The notes beneath the pieces are model-generated. The model worked only from the letters and a program-made list of their open reading frames with translations, did not search any database and was not told where the DNA came from. A stretch of 41,816 nt of DNA from Bacteroides sp. SM23_62_1 (lineage in GTDB: Bacteria > Bacteroidota > Bacteroidia > Bacteroidales > SM23-62): NCBI GenBank assembly GCA_001304505.1, contig LJUQ01000008.1, positions 1 to 41,816 of the forward strand, in the 5' to 3' direction. Positions 1-10,500 of this stretch are shown here, in pieces; positions within the stretch are counted from its first letter, which is position 1; the number at the start of each line of letters is the position of its first letter. Position numbers and translations under genes: made by a program.

Positions 1-2
1 CG

Positions 3-221
3 CTGGAGAGAAACCTGATTCACAGTGCGGGAATTGATGTCTGGGAAGAATAGCCGGTTACTGAAAGGCAAACGCTTCTGATTCAACATCCGCGCCTGAT
101 AGGAACAGGACATGTAGCATGGTATTCAGATTATTCGATACAGGAAGTGCAGAAACGGGCGGCTGATAACCTAATTGCTTTATTAAGCGGGGCAATGATA
201 CCGGACTGTCTGAATCCATGA
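3..221 (+). pseudogene. C-terminal remnant of a D-isomer-specific 2-hydroxyacid dehydrogenase, interrupted by in-frame TAG at 51-53
   Basis: Continuous frame from position 3 reads LERNLIHSAGIDVWEE*PVTERQTLLIQHPRLIGTGHVAWYSDYSIQEVQKRAADNLIALLSGAMIPDCLNP*. It resembles the AGxDVwEEEP...TPHiAWYS...rAaeN C-terminal pattern of the family. The 5' end lies outside the window. Confidence 0.6.
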
Positions 222-259
222 ACTCCTGTCAACCATTATGATATCACTTGACCTTCGGA

Positions 260-1450
260 TTATTTATTCAATTCTTTTTCAATTAGTTCTACAGTAAGTT
301 CAACACCATCTGTATTTTGTAATTTACCGGCGATCTCCTGTGCCTTTATCCTGTAACTATCATTCCTAATGCATTCCTGGATAGCGGATGCCATTGCTTC
401 CGCTGTTATTTTTTTAAAACTGCAGGTATCAGGTCCCAATCCTAATTTTACTAACTGTTTTTGATTGGCAAACTGGTCACCCATAAAGGGAAATGCCGCC
501 TGGGGAACACCTGCCCTGGCAATGGCTGCCATGGTGCCTGTTCCCCCGTGATAAATGACAGCTGCTAACCTGGGAAACAAGAATTCGAAAGGTATTTCAT
601 CAACATATAAAATATCATGGTCATTTCCCCCTGGTAAATCAGCCCATCCCTTTGAAATGATTAATCGTCGATTTGTTAAATCCCTTACTTTTTCAAAAAC
701 CTGGCTGTATTTCTCAGCACTTGAGATAGGATTGCTGCCAAATCCGATATATATAGGAGGTTCCCCGGAGTTGAGAAAATTCTCCACATGATCTGGCAAC
801 CTGTTCTTTGATGGCAAAATCATAAAACCGGTTTGTGTATTCGCAAAAAAGACTCCCTCAGGAGCAGGATTTAATTCTTTGTCACATGCAACAACAACAT
901 TATCACCCATCCAGTGTGCCCATACATCCTTGATGGATGGCAACCCATGCCTGGCCCGGTACTTGTTAATAAAACGCTTCATCAGCATATTGACCATGAA
1001 TCTTCCGAAACCGAACATCATCCTGTTTATGAAAGGATCATTCTTACCGGTACCTAACATAATAGGATAAAAAATAACAAGGCGGTAAGTACCCTTTAAT
1101 ATATCTGCGGCTGTATGTACTCCAAGAACAATACCCGCTCCCAGCACCATATCTGCTTCTTTAATTATACCGGGTAAGAGACTCATCTGATCCATGGTGA
1201 GTCTCTTACCCTCTTTAGGAGAAATTGTTACCACAGCCCCTCCTTTTTGTTTTTCAGGATTATCCCTGACTAACTTCCTAATGCCTGGTCCAAAGGCTAC
1301 AAACGGACAGTTATTTTGGCTGGCAAGTTCTTTGTTTTCGGGTGGAGCGCAAATTATAACTTCATGGCCATTTTTCATCAGGCCTGTGGCAAGAGCGACC
1401 ATAGGCTGGACATCGCCTCTTGTGCCAAGAATTACACAAGCAATTTTCAT
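260..1450 (-). CDS. GT1/sterol-glucosyltransferase-like glycosyltransferase
   Basis: N-terminal CVILGTRGDVQPMVALATGLMKNGHEV and C-terminal YHGGTGTMAAIARAGVPQAAFPFMGDQFANQ motifs. Confidence 0.85.
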   Translation of the reverse strand: MKIACVILGTRGDVQPMVALATGLMKNGHEVIICAPPENKELASQNNCPFVAFGPGIRKLVRDNPEKQKGGAVVTISPKEGKRLTMDQMSLLPGIIKEADMVLGAGIVLGVHTAADILKGTYRLVIFYPIMLGTGKNDPFINRMMFGFGRFMVNMLMKRFINKYRARHGLPSIKDVWAHWMGDNVVVACDKELNPAPEGVFFANTQTGFMILPSKNRLPDHVENFLNSGEPPIYIGFGSNPISSAEKYSQVFEKVRDLTNRRLIISKGWADLPGGNDHDILYVDEIPFEFLFPRLAAVIYHGGTGTMAAIARAGVPQAAFPFMGDQFANQKQLVKLGLGPDTCSFKKITAEAMASAIQECIRNDSYRIKAQEIAGKLQNTDGVELTVELIEKELNK

Positions 1451-1734
1451 ATTTCAGAGTATTATCGGTAAATGAAAGAAGTTAACACCTAATGCCTTTC
1501 TTTCGCTGGATTAACTTTTATACAATGCAATAATGCACCTATCAGTATCAGCTGAAAACCTGCCTCCAGGTTTGAATCCTTTTGAATTTCTTCTATATAA
1601 ATATAGATGTTAATATTAATTTTATGTGTTACCTGTCCATCGCGCAATAAAGAATGAAGGTTATAAACTCCAGGCACCATGCACCATGCCTTCTTTCATA
1701 TTTTTTTACTACTTTAACCGGTTAATTACTTGCC

Positions 1735-3000
1735 ATGACATCACGGGAACGAATCTTAGAAACTCTTTCACATCATCTCCCCGACAGAATTCCTGTCGAT
1801 TTTGGTTCGACACCGGTTACAGGGATACATGTCAGGATCATTGATAAACTGCGTGATTTTTTTGGTCTTGGATGGAAGCCGGTAAAGGTAACGGAACCCT
1901 ATCAAATGCTTGGTGAAATGGATGATGAATTGATGGATATACTGGGGATTGATACATTTGGAGTAACAGGCAGAAAGAACATGTTCGGCATTGAAAACAA
2001 GGATTGGAAACCTTTCAGAACCTTCTGGAACCAGGAGGTCCTGATACCTGGTGAGTTTAATACAATGTTTGATGAAAATGGTGATTTATTAATCTTTCCG
2101 GAAGGAGACATATCTGTACCACCAAGTGGGAAAATGCCAAAAGCAAGCTATTTCTTTGATGCCATTGTCAGGCAGGAACCAATCGATGATACAAAAATGA
2201 ATGTAGAGGACAACCTTGAAGAATTTGGCGAGATTTCTAATGAAGATCTTTCTTATTGGGAAATGGCAATCGAGGATGCGAAAAGATCTGGCAGGGCTAT
2301 TATAGCTACATTTGGCGGGACAGCCATTGGTGATATAGCTCTTGTACCGGCTGTTCAGCTTAGACACCCAAAAGGTATCCGAGATATTGCCGAATGGTAT
2401 ATGTCAACGTTAATGCGAACCGACTATCTTCACCAGGTCTTTTCACGTCAAACGGATATTGCATTAAGTAACCTGGATAAAATTAACAGGGTTGCCGGTG
2501 GAAATGTGGATGTTGTTTTTCTGTGTGGAACTGATTTGGGTACACAGGATACGCAGTTCTGTTCGCCGGAACTATTTGTTGAACTGTACTATCCCTATTA
2601 CAAAAAAATGAATGACTGGATTCACCGGAATACAATGTGGAAGACTTTCAAACATTCATGCGGGGCTATAGAACCCTTACTGCAACACTTTATTGATGCA
2701 GGCTTTGATATTATTAACCCGGTACAGATCAGTGCAGCCGGCATGAACCCGGAAAAACTGAAAAATAAATATGGTAATAAAATTGTTTTCTGGGGGGGTG
2801 GTGTAGATACCCAGAAGGTATTATCATTCGGGACACCGGCTGCAGTTGAAGAACAGGTTCTTCAAATGTGTGGAATATTTTCAAAAGACGGAGGTTTTGT
2901 ATTCAATACGGTTCATAATATCCAGGCCAATACTCCGATCGAAAATGTGATAGCGATGTTCAATGCTGTCAGGAAATTTAATGGAATAGCAGCCATTTAA
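1735..3000 (+). CDS. Uroporphyrinogen decarboxylase-family protein (MtaA/CmuA-like methyltransferase)
   Basis: TSRERILETLSHHLPDRIPVDFG start and KHSCGAIEPLLQHFIDAGFDIINPVQ HxC-type metal-binding segment. Confidence 0.8.
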   Translation: MTSRERILETLSHHLPDRIPVDFGSTPVTGIHVRIIDKLRDFFGLGWKPVKVTEPYQMLGEMDDELMDILGIDTFGVTGRKNMFGIENKDWKPFRTFWNQEVLIPGEFNTMFDENGDLLIFPEGDISVPPSGKMPKASYFFDAIVRQEPIDDTKMNVEDNLEEFGEISNEDLSYWEMAIEDAKRSGRAIIATFGGTAIGDIALVPAVQLRHPKGIRDIAEWYMSTLMRTDYLHQVFSRQTDIALSNLDKINRVAGGNVDVVFLCGTDLGTQDTQFCSPELFVELYYPYYKKMNDWIHRNTMWKTFKHSCGAIEPLLQHFIDAGFDIINPVQISAAGMNPEKLKNKYGNKIVFWGGGVDTQKVLSFGTPAAVEEQVLQMCGIFSKDGGFVFNTVHNIQANTPIENVIAMFNAVRKFNGIAAI

Positions 3001-3274
3001 CACGAAGTGAATTCAAGACAATTCTGATTAATTGGAATTGAAAGGAATTTAGGCAGTACCAAAATATTTTATTAACCACAATGGACTCAAAAGAAATCCC
3101 AAAGGAACCCAAAGATTAATAAAAAGGTGTCTTTGTGATCCGTTTAAGTACTTTTAGAATTCCCTTCTGGTTAAATAATTGGAATGTAAATTTAATTTTT
3201 GATAATGTTGGAAATAACTGCTATTATTAACAAGACTTATTAATCTAACATTTATGAATTTTTAAATAAGTATA

Positions 3275-5245
3275 ATGAAAGACCTATTGAAATTATTCTG
3301 CATCACCGCATTACTCTTTATAAATTTAGGTCATGTCTTTGCAGAAGTACGATTACCGAAAATTCTTTCCAGCAATATGGTCCTGCAGAGGGATATTGAG
3401 TTCAAAATCTGGGGATGGGCTGCAAAAGGAGAAAAAGTAACAGTTGTATTTAATGACATAACCCTCTCAACAAAAACCTCTGCTAGTGGTGAGTGGGTGG
3501 TTACTTTTCCCGCAATGAAGGCAGGAGGGCCATATCAAATGTCTATTACAGGAAAAAATAGAATTGAACTTACCAATATCGTGCTGGGAGATGTATGGGT
3601 ATGCTCGGGACAGTCAAATATGGAATGGCCATTATCTCAGGCAAATAATCCGGAGGAAGAAATTGCAGCAGCTAATTTTCCGGATATAAGACTTTTTCAT
3701 GCTCCGCGCAGTGTTCAGGTCAAACCTGTTGATGATGTCAGGAGCGGGGAGTGGGAAGTATGCTCACCAGAAACGGTGAGTAATTTTTCTGCCGTGGGAT
3801 ATTTTTTTGGCCGTTATCTGCACCGGCAGATCAACGTTCCAATTGGACTACTGTTTACTTCCTGGGGAGGTACCAATGTCGAAACATGGATAAGCGCTGA
3901 ATCATCCGTCACAGATGAGGACCTTGCAAACAGGTTGAAAAATATGAATGCATTTAACCCTGAAAAAGACATTCAAAGAAGAAAGGACAGAATTGACAGT
4001 ATTCTTAACATTTTTGGTACCGGAGAGACAGGAATGGTAGATGGGAAGGCGGTTTGGGCAAATCCTGAGCTTGATGACGATCAATGGCTGGATATGGAAT
4101 TACCAGTCCTGTGGGAAAATGCCGGACTTTATGGATTGGATGGTATTGTCTGGTTCAGGAAAGAATTCGATCTGCCTGAGAATATTGCCGCGAATGGAAT
4201 AATTATTCACCTGGGACCAATTGATGACAGTGATATTTCCTGGATCAACGGGATCAAAGTTGGTGAGACCCTGCAAAAATATAATGAAGAAAGAATATAT
4301 AAAATATCACCTGAGATTCTAAGACCCGGTAAAAATGTTATTACAATACGGGTTGAAGATACCGGGGGAGGGGGTGGGATATGGGGCAGGCCTGAACAGA
4401 TGAAGGTTGTATCAGGAGATTTTGAGTTGTCACTGGCAGGAACATGGAAGGCCAGGTTCGGTGCATCAGAAATTAATATCGATCTTACCAGTACCATCAA
4501 CCCGAACAGTTTTCCAACCCTTTTGTTTAATGGTATGATTCATCCGTTCCTTCTTTATTCTGTTAAAGGAGTAATATGGTATCAGGGTGAAGCCAATGCC
4601 AGCAGGGCCTATCATTATCGCACCTTATTCCCGCTGATGATCAATGATTGGAGAAAACAATGGAACAATCCGGATATGCCATTTTTATTTGTCCAGCTGG
4701 CAAATTATATGCAACCTCCATCAGAACCGGGAGAAAGCGAGTGGGCTGAGCTGCGTGAAGCACAATTAATGGCACTTCAGATCCCCAATACAGGTATGGC
4801 CGTAATCATTGATATTGGTGAAGCGGATGATATTCATCCGAAGAATAAACAGGATGTAGGTAAAAGATTAGCCCTTGCTGCATTAAAAATAGTATACAAT
4901 CAGGATATTGTTTATTCAGGACCAATATTTCATAAGATGACTATCTCAGGGAACGAAGCTATTCTAGAGTTTAAGAATGTAGGAGGGGGACTCAAAGCAT
5001 ATGAACGGTACGGGTATGTAAAAGGATTTACAATTGCCGGATCCGACAGGAAATTTTACTGGGCAAAAGCCTATATTGATTCTGACAGGGTTGTGGTATC
5101 AAGTGATAAAGTGGATAATCCGGTAGCAGTAAGATATGGTTGGTCAGATAACCCGGATGATGTGAATCTGTATAATGCGGAAGGGCTTCCGGCTTCTCCT
5201 TTCAGGACCGACCAATGGCCGGGAATTACTGTTGATAAAAAATAA
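3275..5245 (+). CDS. Secreted sialate O-acetylesterase-like (SASA) esterase
   Basis: Signal peptide, VCSGQSNMEWPL Ser block, VIWYQGEANA, DDIHPKNKQDVGKRLALAAL catalytic D/H block, and a beta-galactosidase-like insertion. Confidence 0.9.
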   Translation: MKDLLKLFCITALLFINLGHVFAEVRLPKILSSNMVLQRDIEFKIWGWAAKGEKVTVVFNDITLSTKTSASGEWVVTFPAMKAGGPYQMSITGKNRIELTNIVLGDVWVCSGQSNMEWPLSQANNPEEEIAAANFPDIRLFHAPRSVQVKPVDDVRSGEWEVCSPETVSNFSAVGYFFGRYLHRQINVPIGLLFTSWGGTNVETWISAESSVTDEDLANRLKNMNAFNPEKDIQRRKDRIDSILNIFGTGETGMVDGKAVWANPELDDDQWLDMELPVLWENAGLYGLDGIVWFRKEFDLPENIAANGIIIHLGPIDDSDISWINGIKVGETLQKYNEERIYKISPEILRPGKNVITIRVEDTGGGGGIWGRPEQMKVVSGDFELSLAGTWKARFGASEINIDLTSTINPNSFPTLLFNGMIHPFLLYSVKGVIWYQGEANASRAYHYRTLFPLMINDWRKQWNNPDMPFLFVQLANYMQPPSEPGESEWAELREAQLMALQIPNTGMAVIIDIGEADDIHPKNKQDVGKRLALAALKIVYNQDIVYSGPIFHKMTISGNEAILEFKNVGGGLKAYERYGYVKGFTIAGSDRKFYWAKAYIDSDRVVVSSDKVDNPVAVRYGWSDNPDDVNLYNAEGLPASPFRTDQWPGITVDKK

Positions 5246-5276
5246 AAAAAAGCATCCATTTTCAGGATGCTTTTTT
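5244..5276. terminator. Bidirectional rho-independent terminator between convergent genes
   Basis: AAAAAAAGCATCC-ATTTTCA-GGATGCTTTTTT: perfect stem with A and T tracts on both sides, between stop codons at 5245 (+) and 5291 (-). Confidence 0.9.
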
Positions 5277-5290
5277 AATGTTTTAAAAGC

Positions 5291-5638
5291 TTAACCGTTA
5301 AATCCAATCCTCCTTGTATAGGAAGCCTGTGTCCGTATATAAAAAGCTTTATACTTGAGGTAATGATTACCCTTTTCGTATTCCCAGTGTGTGTTTTTTG
5401 CCTTGAATATTTTTCCGATGCAGGCCTCAAAGATTAATGAAGGGTGGATCTGTGTCGCTCTGGAAGCTTCAATAATAGAATTAAACCTCACACTTCGATC
5501 GGCAAAATGTCCGATAACAGGCAGATGATATTTTCTCTGGCTGTACTTTTTATCAATGCTTTCTTTTACATGTTCAATATCTCTTCTCATTGGATTTTTG
5601 TTTGCATACGAAATTATAAAAAACTTCATCATTTGCAA
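5291..5638 (-). CDS. Small protein with NUMOD1-like helix-turn-helix segment
   Basis: RSVRFNSIIEASRATQIHPSLIFEACIGKIFKAKNTHWEYEK resembles the NUMOD1 pattern (FxSixEAsratgis...i...c.g....a.g..w.y). No nuclease domain is present. Confidence 0.5.
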   Translation of the reverse strand: MQMMKFFIISYANKNPMRRDIEHVKESIDKKYSQRKYHLPVIGHFADRSVRFNSIIEASRATQIHPSLIFEACIGKIFKAKNTHWEYEKGNHYLKYKAFYIRTQASYTRRIGFNG

Positions 5639-5745
5639 AATAAAGATTGTTAATAAGTTAAAAACATTAACTTTTCGGGCATTAGCCTAAAATTTATAAC
5701 ATTTCGGAAAAGCCGAATTTTCAGGCATATTTTCTGACGCCGGGA

Positions 5746-6453
5746 TTGTATAAACCAAAGATGAATATGGAACAAAGAAAAAATGATCATATCGATCTGG
5801 CATTTCAATCCCAGATCACTGCAAATACCAGGGACAACCGGTTCAATTATGAACCTTTACTTAGTGGCCATCCCGAAGATATATTTAAACCCTTTGCTTT
5901 TCTTGGAAAAATCCTGAAGATACCGATCTGGGTGAGCAGTATGACAGGTGGTACAAGGTTGGCTTCCAGGATTAATGCTAATCTTGCCAGGGCATGCAGG
6001 AAGTTTGGAATGGGAATGTGACCCGCCCGCCTTTACAACTTATTAAAACTTCCACTTGAAGCCATTGAGTTTACCGCATTGGGAGGTACAAATTTCACCA
6101 GGCTTGAACTGTTACGATCAGATCTTACCAGACAACAATTATATGAACCACTGTCATATATTGGTCATGATGCTGAAGAAATGCTGGGTATGGTGAATAA
6201 AATCATTGATGAAGGACAGGATATTAAGACAAAACAAATTATTATTTCAGGTGGAATTAAATCTTTCTTGCAGGGTTATTATCTGATTAATAAATGCAAA
6301 CTTCCGTCTATCTACGGACAGGCTTCCACTTTCCTTCAATATGCAAAGGAGGATTATGAATTAATAAAACAATTTATCGACTATCAGGTTAAAGGCCTCT
6401 CACTGGCATACGCATTTCTCAGGGTAAAGGAATCAAAATCCGATGTAAAATAA
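5746..6453 (+). pseudogene. fni: Type 2 isopentenyl-diphosphate delta-isomerase remnant, internally deleted with in-frame TGA at 6019-6021
   Basis: Left part QRKNDHIDLAF...IPIWVSSMTGGTRLASRINANLARACRKFGMGM; right part in the same frame PARLYNLLKLPLEAIEFTALGGTNFTRLELL...IIISGGIKSFLQGYYLINKCK. The central catalytic part of the family is missing. Confidence 0.85.
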
Positions 6454-6475
6454 GGTCATACTGACCGTTTTTTTG
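6454..6475 (+). terminator. Probable rho-independent terminator after the fni remnant
   Basis: GGTCA-TAC-TGACC stem followed by GTTTTTTTG. Confidence 0.65.
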
Positions 6476-6618
6476 TTTACAATAAAGCAAAAAGCAAAGA
6501 TGCTGGTTACCCGGCTTGATGATCCCGGGATACTTATGACAAACTTTTGTTCATTATGGCATTCAGGACTTTTCAACCTAGATAATTAATAACATATTCA
6601 TTTTTTTAGTATGTTTGA

Positions 6619-7587
6619 ATGGTTCAAAAATTGCCAGATCCGAACATGGAAAAAGTGAATACATTCAAAATCTGGATGGCGCAGATAAGGGCAAATTTTA
6701 TCATTCTTGCTGTTTTTCTTGTCATCATTGGATTGGCCTTTTCCCTGAAATATCCTCCCGGATCTGGTACTTCGTTAAATATTTTTCATGCCTTTCTACT
6801 GGTAATTGGTGTGGCCCTGTCTCATATATCCGTGAACCTGTTCAATGAATATTCCGATTTTAAAACAAAAATTGATTATTACACCCGAAGAACTCCTTTC
6901 AGTGGCGGCAGCGGGATGCTCACCACCGGTAAAACAAGACCAGAAAATGTCCGGCAGGTAGGTATAACTGCGCTGGTCATTGCTGCTGCAATTGGTTGTT
7001 ATTTTGCAATCGTCTCCCATTGGATTATTATTTTGTTTTCTCTTATCGGGGGATTCTCTGTATTGTTCTACACAAATTTCCTGGCAAAGAATGTATTGGG
7101 AGAATTATTTGCCGGCCTGTCTTTGGGAACACTTGTTGTCCTGGGGACATATATATCAATGACTGCTTCTCCCGGAATGCCTGTTGGCCAGTTATTACCT
7201 GTAGAGGTTATCTGGATTTCCATCCCGCCTGGGATTCTTACATCTCTCCTGCTACTTATCAATCAATTTCCTGATTTTGAGGCTGATAAGGAAGGTGGAC
7301 GCAAACATCTTGTTATCAGGTTTGGTATTAAAAAAGCATCCTATATTTATACTTCCGGGATGTTTATCACTTTCGGCATTATTGTATTGATGCCAATTAT
7401 CAATATATCTTCCTTCTGGATTTATCTTGCATTAATACCACTTCCACTGGCAATAAAAGCCTGCCTTACAGCTATCAGGCATGGTGATGACTTATCAAGG
7501 ATGATCCCTGCGCTTGGTAATAACGTCCTTACTGTTCTGGGAACAGATCTTTTACTGGCAGTAGCTGTATTTATCGATGTAATATAA
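6619..7587 (+). CDS. UbiA-family prenyltransferase (MenA-like)
   Basis: Polytopic membrane protein with NEYSDFKTKIDYYTRRTPFSGGSGML and NQFPDFEADKEGGRKHLVIRFG Asp-rich motifs. Confidence 0.85.
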   Translation: MVQKLPDPNMEKVNTFKIWMAQIRANFIILAVFLVIIGLAFSLKYPPGSGTSLNIFHAFLLVIGVALSHISVNLFNEYSDFKTKIDYYTRRTPFSGGSGMLTTGKTRPENVRQVGITALVIAAAIGCYFAIVSHWIIILFSLIGGFSVLFYTNFLAKNVLGELFAGLSLGTLVVLGTYISMTASPGMPVGQLLPVEVIWISIPPGILTSLLLLINQFPDFEADKEGGRKHLVIRFGIKKASYIYTSGMFITFGIIVLMPIINISSFWIYLALIPLPLAIKACLTAIRHGDDLSRMIPALGNNVLTVLGTDLLLAVAVFIDVI

Positions 7588-7598
7588 AAGATAACCAG

Positions 7599-10500
7599 TT
7601 AGCCAGACCGGTCTATTTTCTGGAAAGTAACGATAAAATTGGCACCTTTGCCATATTCACTCTCACACCACACACGACCCCCCATTATATCGACAAATTT
7701 TTTCACAATAGATAAACCCAGTCCGGTGGACTTTTCTCCTGCGGTTGGCTGTGCTGTAAGACGTTGAAACTGTTTAAAAAGTTTGTTGAAATCTTCTTCA
7801 CTGACACCAGGGCCTTCATCTTTAAAGTTAATTCTGATTTCACCATCCTGCTCTTCCATATTTATCCACACATTCCTGTCCTTAGGTGAGAATTTAATTG
7901 CATTGGACAGCAGATTTTCAAATATCTGAATCAGGTAGTTTCTATCAGCTATTCCAAAAAGATTTTTATGTTGCAGATGTAACTTGATATTTTTTTGTCT
8001 GGCTGCCTCTTCAAAGTTTGAATAAACCTCCTGTAATACCTGGCCAAAATCCATTTTTTCACAATTCAGGTTTACTTTCTTTTGTTCAATCATACGTATA
8101 TCGAGTATCCTCGATATCATCTGGTTCATTCTCTCAAGTGCCCCCACCAGGAATTTGATATTGTCTCTCTCATCTTCATTTAAATTGCTGGCAGTTGTTT
8201 TCAGGTTATTCGCAATACTGAGACTGCTCGTAAGAGGATTCCTGAGATCATGTGCAACGATCTCAATCAGATGGTTCTTTTCCTGGTTAAGATCAACCAG
8301 TTCCTTATTCACTTTTTCAATTTCAAGCTTTTGTTTGTTTATATTTTCGTTTGCAATTTTTAAATTCTCAGTTTGTTCCTGGATCTTTTTATAGGCGGTT
8401 GAATTTTCAAGCGCAATTTTCGTGTAGACTGCCAGGTTTCTTAAGATATTCAGGTGATAGTCGGTATAAACATTTTTTTCAAAACTCTGAACTGTAATCA
8501 CTCCAATAACTTTTTTATCCTGTATGAGAGGAAGATAAATGATAGAGGATGAATTACCTGATTTGCCCGGTGGTGTGATAGACGGCAGGTAATTTTTATA
8601 TTCCTGCTCAAAATCATTGATAAATATTTCTTTTTTATTCTTAACGCAATATACTGAGAGGCGCAGTTGATCATCCAGGGAGAAGCTCAGGAAGTCGAGT
8701 GTCTCAGTTTTCTCTATAACCCCGGGGAAATCCAGTGAATGATTTTTTTCATTCACAATACCGATTCCAAATACTGTCGCATCCATCAGGTTATTAATTG
8801 CTTGATATACGGAGCTTACAATATTTTCAACCGTCAATTGCGATGTAATAATCCGGCCGATCTCACTGAGACGTTCAAGATTCTGGTAAGCTTCCTGAAG
8901 ATTTTCTGCCTGGACCATAATTTCTTCCTTCTGCTGTTCGAGTTGCTTGTTTTTCTTTACTACTTCCGATGTTTTGTCTCTGACAAGCTCTTCCAGTTCA
9001 TGCTTTTTCTGCTCTACCATCCTGATACGTATTCTGAAGATACTATAGGTAATACCCAGAAATATTATAACCAGCATGGATATAAACCAGATTGAATTCC
9101 ACCAGGCTCTTTTTATTCTAAAAGTAAATTCAGCCGGCTGTACATTCCAGATGCCATCATTATTCATAGCTCTTACCATGAAGGTATACTCTCCAGGCGG
9201 TATTTTTGGGTATACTGCTTCTGTCCTGTTGCTGACAGGTGACCATTCCTTATCAAGTCCGTCAAGTTTCCATTGATACCTGACTTTTTCGGGAGCCTGG
9301 TAACTCAGGGCCTCAAAATCAAAAGTAAAATGATTGCTGTCATGCGGTAACACAAGGTTTTCTGGTAATGGAAACCATTCCTGCACACCTGAGTGGAATT
9401 TACTATAATCATCGTTTCTCCACTGTATCTGTTGATAGAACAGTTTAATGTTGGTGATGTGGATTATAGGTTGAACAATATTAGGTTCAACGTTTCGGGG
9501 ATCATATTTCATTGCACCTTTCACTGTACCAAACCACAAACTTCCTTCTTGATCAATATAATTTGCAGCACCATTATTTTCTATACCTGTGAATCCATCC
9601 GATGTTCCAAAATGTTGAATGGAAGCAATATTACCTGTAGAATCAAAGCTGATCCGGTCAACACCATTTTGTGTCCCTGCCCATATATTTCCGGAGTGAT
9701 CGGTCAGGATAGAATAGATAATATTGGATGTTAATCCTTCGCTGGTAGTGAGGTGCCAGATACTTTTATCATCAAGAATATTGATACCACCTGCAAATGT
9801 TGCCATCCAGAAGCGCCCAGTAAAATCTTCCGTGATTTGCAGGATAATCGTGTTATTCAATCCATCTTCTGTTGTATAACTTTTGGTTGTCCCATTCTCA
9901 TAGACAGTTGCACCATTATTGGTTGAGAACCATACCCGTCCTCTGGTGTCTTTATACAGACTATGTACCTGGTTACTTTGAAGGGTACCATTTAAGATGG
10001 TTAATTGTTCCCGGTTACCGCTATTGATTTTAAAGACACCGTTACCAAGAGTAGCCAGCCATAATGTGCTATCATCTTTCAAGGCGTAAGAGAACTGGAA
10101 TGGAGTATCAAATCCAAAATTATGGCTTACAGAAGTAATATTTTTACCGTCGGACAGGAAAAGTCCATTGAGCGTTAAAATCAATAACCTGTTCCTCTCA
10201 ATTTCTATGAAATGTCTGACATTTACGAGCCCGGGATACCTATCCTGTGAAAAAGGTGTAAAACGGCTCCCGTCATATTTAACAATGCCGGCACTTGACA
10301 GGCCAAACCAGTAATCACCATTTGAATCCTGAAAAATTGCCCGTACCACATCTCCATTAATGATACTCTCAAAATTATAGGCGATGAAATTATTTTTACT
10401 GTACTGGATCAATCCTCCACCCTGTGTGCCCATCCAGATATTTCCTTCATGATCCTCCATGAAATTAAGAATGAAATCATTTGGCAGACCGTTACTTTGC

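Noticed and set aside
6019-6021. In-frame TGA as selenocysteine or recoded codon in fni
   Set aside because: The TGA coincides with loss of the whole central domain, so decay or misassembly is simpler. No SECIS-like structure was identified.
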